This document shows, one piece after another, positions 60,540 through 64,000 of a stretch of 64,000 bases of DNA (its first letter is position 1; each line of letters begins with the position of its first letter). Origin of the DNA: Streptomyces sp. TLI_235 (GTDB lineage: Bacteria > Actinomycetota > Actinomycetes > Streptomycetales > Streptomycetaceae); NCBI GenBank assembly GCA_002300355.1, contig NSGV01000001.1, positions 248,001 through 312,000 on the forward strand. Direction: 5' to 3'. The notes under the pieces are model-generated. The model ran no database searches. It had not been told where the DNA came from and saw only the letters and a program-made list of their open reading frames with translations. Made by a program: the position numbers and the translations under genes.

Positions 60540-60554
60540 GGGCCGGTCGGTCCC
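60540..60554. promoter_or_regulatory. GGGCC-N5-GTCCC site, candidate DevR/OsdR box
   Basis: GGGCCGGTCGGTCCC lies 62 bases before the CBS-gene start, in the divergent CBS-flavodoxin promoter. It is nearly the same as the site at 55989 (GGGCCGGACGGTCCG). Confidence 0.5.
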
Positions 60555-60721
60555 GGCCCGCGGCCCGAACGGCCCTGCCCGGCCGCGCCCGCCCACCGGA
60601 CGATGGACGTACACGATCAAAGCTGACCCGCGTCGGAGTCGACCGTGTTCACGAGTACGGCGGACGGCGTCCGGCGGACACCGCGCGCCGCCCGCCGACG
60701 GAGCAGCGAGGTGGCCGAGCC

Positions 60722-61242
60722 ATGCAAGCACTGATCGTCTACGAGAGCATGTACGGCAACACCAGGCGGATCGCCGAGGCGATCGCCGAGGGCGTCCACG
60801 CGGCCGCGCCCGACTCGCAGGTCAGCTGCCTGCCGGTCGCCGAGGCCACCGCCGACGCCACCCGGCTGCGGACCTGCTCGTGGTCGGCGGCCCGACCCAC
60901 ATGCACGGGATGTCGTCGGGGCTGAGCCGCAAGCTCGCCCGCAGCGCGCAGGAGAAGGACACGGAACCCTCCGCCGACCCGGAGCCGGGCGGGAGCCCCG
61001 GCCTGCGGAGCTGGTTCCACACGCCGCCGGACACCGAACACGGCACGCACGCCGCCGCCTTCGACACCCGCGCGGACATCCGCATGAGCGGCGGCGCGGC
61101 CGACGGCATCGCCCGCAGACTGGAGCACCACCACTACGACGTGACGGCCGAACCCGAGGGCTTCATCGTCGAGGACACCGAGGGCCCGCTGCGCGCCGGC
61201 GAACTCGACCGGGCCAGGGCCTGGGGAGCCGAGCTGGTCTGA
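60722..61242 (+). pseudogene. Flavodoxin-domain protein with a -1 frameshift
   Basis: The first frame gives MQALIVYESMYGNTRRIAEAI, the flavodoxin FMN phosphate loop, up to ADATRLR. The frame one base away then gives ADLLVVGGPTHMHGMSSGLS, the next flavodoxin motif, and continues to a stop at 61242. Insertion of one base after position 60867 (CT-GCG) restores a protein of about 173 residues. Flavodoxin-like proteins of this type occur in the OsdR/DosR-type regions of Streptomyces. Whether the frameshift is real decides whether this island has a functional flavodoxin. Confidence 0.88.
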
Positions 61243-61424
61243 GCCACCGACGGCCCATCGGACACCGCCGTCAGGACGCCGCGCGGGGGTGGCCGCCGAG
61301 GGCGTGGCGCGCGACGCAGACGTCCCGGCCGGTTGCCGGCCGGTCGCACTCGCCGGGGACGGCGGCGGCGCTTCCGGCCGAACCGCCGCCTCTCCGGCCG
61401 ACGGCCATAGCGTTCACCCGCACT

Positions 61425-61550
61425 TCATTGCAATGAGCGGAGCGAGGCTCGTTGCATTCAACTCAAGACCATTGCAACAATTCTGCGGCGACTACCTGCA
61501 TAGACGGCGATTCTTCGCAACGAGTGCGTTGCCAACTCCTTGAATGCAAC
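61425..61550. promoter_or_regulatory. AT-rich region with repeated TTGCA dyads upstream of the DUF4097 gene
   Basis: It contains the perfect palindrome TCATTGCAATGA (61425-61436), GTTGCATTCAA at 61451-61461 and its exact inverted copy TTGAATGCAAC at 61540-61550, plus ATTGCAAC and CGCAACGA in between. Such a cluster of related half-sites just before an ATG is a likely operator region; the regulator is not identified. The rest of the gap (61243-61424) shows no gene. Confidence 0.65.
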
Positions 61551-61594
61551 GTAGCGTTTCGGTCATCAGAAACGACGAGTCGCAGGAGAGCACG

Positions 61595-62266
61595 ATGCAG
61601 AAGTTCGACACCCCCGCCCCCATCTCGGCCACCCTCGACGTCCCCGCCGGGCGGATCCGGTTCATCGCCGCCCACCGGGCCGACACCACCGTCGAGATCC
61701 GGCCCGCGGACGCCGCCAAGGGCCGCGACGTGAAGGCCGCGGCCCGGATCGAGGTCGCCTACGCCGACGGCGTCCTGCGCATCGAGGCCCCCGCCGCGAA
61801 GAACCGGGTCCTCGGCACCTCCGGGTCCGTCGAGGTCACCGTCCAGCTGCCCGCCGGCTCCCGCGTCGCGGCGAGGACGGCCGACGCCGAACTGCGGGGC
61901 GTCGGGCGGCTCGGCGACGTCACCCTCGACAGCGCCGCCGGCTCGATCAAGCTCGACGAGGCCGCGAGCGCCCACCTCACCCTCCTCGCCGGCGACATCG
62001 CCGTCGGCCGCCTCACCGGCCCCGCCGAGATCAGCACCACCAAGGGCGACATCCGGATCACCGAGGCCGTCCGCGGCGCGGTCGTGCTGCGCACCGAGGC
62101 CGGCGGGATCGAGGTCGGCGCCGCCCGCGGCGTCTCCGCCTCGCTGGACGCCGGCACCGCCTACGGCCGGATCCACAACGCGCTGAAGAACGCCGACGGC
62201 GCCGCCGCGGCCCTGACCGTCCGCGCCACCACCGCCTACGGCGACATCACCGCCCGCAGCCTCTGA
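61595..62266 (+). CDS. DUF4097 beta-helix-like protein
   Basis: A 223-residue protein of repeated short beta strands: TLDVPAGRIRFIAAHRADTT, VEVTVQLPAGSRVAARTADA, VTLDSAAGSIKLDEAASAHL and ITEAVRGAVVLRTEAGGIEV. This repeat pattern, alternating G-I/L-V with T/D, is typical of DUF4097 (putative adhesin/beta-solenoid) proteins in streptomycetes. There is no signal peptide, so it is probably cytoplasmic. AGGAGAG lies seven bases upstream of ATG 61595. The AT-rich dyad cluster in front suggests strong local regulation. Confidence 0.9.
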   Translation: MQKFDTPAPISATLDVPAGRIRFIAAHRADTTVEIRPADAAKGRDVKAAARIEVAYADGVLRIEAPAAKNRVLGTSGSVEVTVQLPAGSRVAARTADAELRGVGRLGDVTLDSAAGSIKLDEAASAHLTLLAGDIAVGRLTGPAEISTTKGDIRITEAVRGAVVLRTEAGGIEVGAARGVSASLDAGTAYGRIHNALKNADGAAAALTVRATTAYGDITARSL

Positions 62267-62356
62267 CCGTCCAGGTGCGCGGCCACTCCTCGTACGGCCG
62301 CGCACCTCACCGCCCACCGCCACCGATCCACGTCCGACCCTGCAGAAAGACAGACC

Positions 62357-63160
62357 TTGACCATCGAGCAGCCCGTCTGGACCGGCATGGTGCCGGTCGA
62401 CGACACCGCACTGGCCGTCACCGACACCCGCGGGCCCGGCCGTCCCGTGGTCTACCTCAACGGCTCCTACGCCGACCAGTCGCACTGGCGGCGCGTCATC
62501 ACCGACCTCGGCGGGGACTTCCGGCACATCACCTACGACGAGCGCGCCCGCGGCAGGTCGCAGTGTTCGGCGGACTACTCGTTCGAGGCGTGCGTCCGCG
62601 ATCTGGACGCCGTCCTCGATGCGCGGGGCGTGGAGCGACCGATCCTGGTGGGCTGGTCCTACGGCGCGGCACTCGCGATGCACTGGGCCGCCCGGAGTCC
62701 GGACCGCGTCCTGGGGGCGGTGTCCGTGGACGGCGCCTTCCCGCACGACTGGCTCGACGACGCGGCCCGGGCACAGATCCGGAAGCTGTTCCGCCGGCTG
62801 AGCCCGCTCTTCCCGGTCGCCCGCCGGCTCGGCCTGGCCGCGCGGATGAGCGCCGCGCAGCATGCCGAGATCAACATCGAGGCCAACGAGCTCTGCGCGC
62901 CCGGCGCCCTCAACCCGGTCTTCGACCGGGTGACCGCACCCGTCCGGTACGTGGTCGCCACCGGCGGCAACCTGGGCGGCGACGCGACGTTGATGGAGGA
63001 GATCCGGGCCAATCTCGACCCGGTGCTCGCCCGTAACCCGAACTTCAAGGTCAGCGCGAAGGTCGCGAGCAACCACTCCAAGATCCTGCGCAAGGACTTC
63101 CGGGCCGTCGCCGACGCGGTGCGCGAACTCGCCGGCGACCGCGAGCGCACCATCGGCTGA
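62357..63160 (+). CDS. Alpha/beta hydrolase
   Basis: A 267-residue alpha/beta hydrolase: VVYLNGSYADQSHWRRVITD (oxyanion strand-loop, with NGS replacing HG), DERARGRSQCSADYSFEACV and nucleophile elbow LVGWSYGAALAMHWAARSPD (Ser in GWSYG). The final catalytic His candidate is in VASNHSKILRKDF. The start is TTG 62357; ATG 62387 is a shorter alternative. It lies 90 bases after the DUF4097 gene and probably shares its promoter; such pairs occur in streptomycetes with a TetR regulator nearby, which is not visible here. Confidence 0.9.
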   Translation: MTIEQPVWTGMVPVDDTALAVTDTRGPGRPVVYLNGSYADQSHWRRVITDLGGDFRHITYDERARGRSQCSADYSFEACVRDLDAVLDARGVERPILVGWSYGAALAMHWAARSPDRVLGAVSVDGAFPHDWLDDAARAQIRKLFRRLSPLFPVARRLGLAARMSAAQHAEINIEANELCAPGALNPVFDRVTAPVRYVVATGGNLGGDATLMEEIRANLDPVLARNPNFKVSAKVASNHSKILRKDFRAVADAVRELAGDRERTIG

Positions 63161-63210
63161 GCCACGGACGGTGTCACCGGCACGGGCCGGACGGTCCGTA
63201 CCGGCCGAGG

Positions 63211-64000
63211 TCAGGCGTCCGTCTCCGGCCGCACCGGGTACGGGACGAAGGTGCTGGTGTGCTCGTCGACGGCCAGCGGGCGGCCGATGGCGGGGGCGGC
63301 GCGCTGCGGGCAGGCCGGGCGTTCGCAGACCTTGCAGCCGAGGCCGATCGGGGTGGCGGCGGCCTCGTCGCCCAGGTCGAGGCCGGCGGAGTACACCAGC
63401 CGTGCGGCGTGCCGGAGTTCGCAGCCGAGCCCGACGGCGAAGGTCTTCCCGGGCCGCCCCCAGCCGCCCGGCGAGCGGGAAACGGTGCGGGCCGTCCACA
63501 GGTGCCGCCGCCCGTCGGGCATGGCGGTGATCTGGACGTGCACCCGGCCGGGGGCTGCGAAGGCCTCGTAGACGTTCCAGAGCGGGCAGGTGCCGCCGGT
63601 GCGGGAGAAGTGGAAGTCGGTGGCGGACTGGCGCTTGGACACGTTGCCCGCGCGGTCGACCCGGACGAAGGAGAACGGCACCCCGCGCAGCCGCGGCCGC
63701 TGCAGGGTGCTCAGCCGGTGGCAGACCGTCTCGTAGCCCACGCCGAAGTGGTCGGCGAGGTGCTCGATGTCGTAGCGGGAGCGCTCCGCCTCGGCGTGGA
63801 ACGCGGTGTAGGGCAGCACCAGCGCGGCGGCGAAGTAGTTGGCGAGCCCGATCCGGGTGAGCGACCGGGCGGTGGAACCCTCCGGGCTGTCCTGGGCGGC
63901 GAGTTCGGACAGCAGCGGGTCGTGCTCCAGGTAGGCCAGCTGGGTGGCCATCCGGAAGGCCTGCTGGCCCGGCCGCAGCCGGTCCGACAGGTGCAGTACC
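63211..64000 (-). CDS. ScfR/RamB-type XRE regulator with IrrE-like domain, C-terminal part (5' end beyond window)
   Basis: 263 codons are inside the window; the gene enters from the right edge. Visible are LRPGQQAFRMATQLAYLEHD, the IrrE-like metalloprotease-fold helix region NYFAAALVLPYTAFHAEAER and FGVGYETVCHRLSTLQRPRL, and the C-terminal Cys-rich region with GGTCPLWNVYEAF, GLGCELRH and LGCKVCERPACPQR. This order is that of short-chain fatty acyl-CoA-sensing regulators (ScfR, RamB, PrpR), which control the glyoxylate or methylcitrate cycle in actinobacteria. The N-terminal HTH should lie outside. It converges on the hydrolase gene. Confidence 0.9.
   Translation of the reverse strand, partial: VLHLSDRLRPGQQAFRMATQLAYLEHDPLLSELAAQDSPEGSTARSLTRIGLANYFAAALVLPYTAFHAEAERSRYDIEHLADHFGVGYETVCHRLSTLQRPRLRGVPFSFVRVDRAGNVSKRQSATDFHFSRTGGTCPLWNVYEAFAAPGRVHVQITAMPDGRRHLWTARTVSRSPGGWGRPGKTFAVGLGCELRHAARLVYSAGLDLGDEAAATPIGLGCKVCERPACPQRAAPAIGRPLAVDEHTSTFVPYPVRPETDA

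Noticed and set aside
63184..63198. GGGCCGGACGGTCCG, identical to the candidate box at 55989
   Set aside because: It lies between two convergent gene ends, where an activator site is not expected. It shows that such dyads also occur by chance or in terminators here.

Overview
The window is chromosomal DNA of a high-GC actinomycete, most likely Streptomyces or a close relative such as Kitasatospora. Codon third positions are almost all G or C, GTG starts and 4-base GTGA/ATGA overlaps are common, and typical streptomycete families are present: an MbtH-dependent NRPS, SHOCT and PRC-barrel small proteins, a DevR/OsdR-type two-component system, a streptogrisin-like protease and a short cysteine-rich leader peptide. 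I see no tRNA, rRNA, CRISPR array, insertion sequence or replication origin.

Layout. (1) 1-16.2 kb, minus strand: one biosynthetic operon reading sbnA-like > sbnB-like > mbtH > NRPS (C-A-PCP-C-A-PCP) > NRPS (C-A-PCP-C-A-PCP-TE), cut by the left window edge inside the thioesterase. SbnA and SbnB make L-2,3-diaminopropionate (Dap), so the product is predicted to be a Dap-containing peptide of at least four residues. The third module has an almost perfect threonine code, and the thioesterase nucleophile is Cys instead of Ser. A divergent F420/flavin-dependent oxidoreductase follows. (2) 17.3-28.5 kb: a lipoprotein, a FAD monooxygenase with a divergent TetR, a phosphodiesterase-fold (EEP) enzyme followed by an NB-ARC gene interrupted by a stop, a large ATPase regulator with an N-terminal LuxR helix-turn-helix, and a divergent LysR/SDR pair. 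(3) 28.5-38.9 kb: redox and housekeeping accessory genes (old yellow enzyme, luciferase-like oxidoreductase, AhpD/CMD protein, glutathionyl-hydroquinone-reductase-like protein behind a Cys leader peptide) and a TetR/MFS efflux pair whose pump is frameshifted.

(4) 39-47.6 kb: cell-surface functions. These are a secreted S1 protease preceded by a DasR-like site, a frameshifted YbdK-type ligase, a CorA-like channel, a bifunctional penicillin-binding protein with a degenerate transpeptidase SxxK motif, a polysaccharide-deacetylase-like protein and a hemerythrin. (5) 47.6-54.1 kb: a second TetR/MFS pair with GAACA-N-TGTTC operators, a cupin, small stress-type proteins, a DrrAB-type exporter and a small Cys-rich protein sharing a divergent promoter that carries a CsoR-like palindrome. 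(6) 54.1-61.2 kb: an island resembling the DosR/OsdR dormancy regulon, with an XRE-PPOX fusion, zinc alcohol dehydrogenase, GAF sensor kinase, Acg-type nitroreductase, SHOCT protein, NarL/DevR response regulator, CBS-pair protein and a frameshifted flavodoxin. (7) 61.4-64 kb: a DUF4097 protein, an alpha/beta hydrolase and a partial ScfR/RamB-type regulator.

At least four genes (MFS, an unknown gene at 38.5 kb, YbdK, flavodoxin) and probably a PRC-barrel gene carry shifts that are all equivalent to loss of one base. This uniformity points to indel errors in the sequence as a serious alternative to real gene decay.
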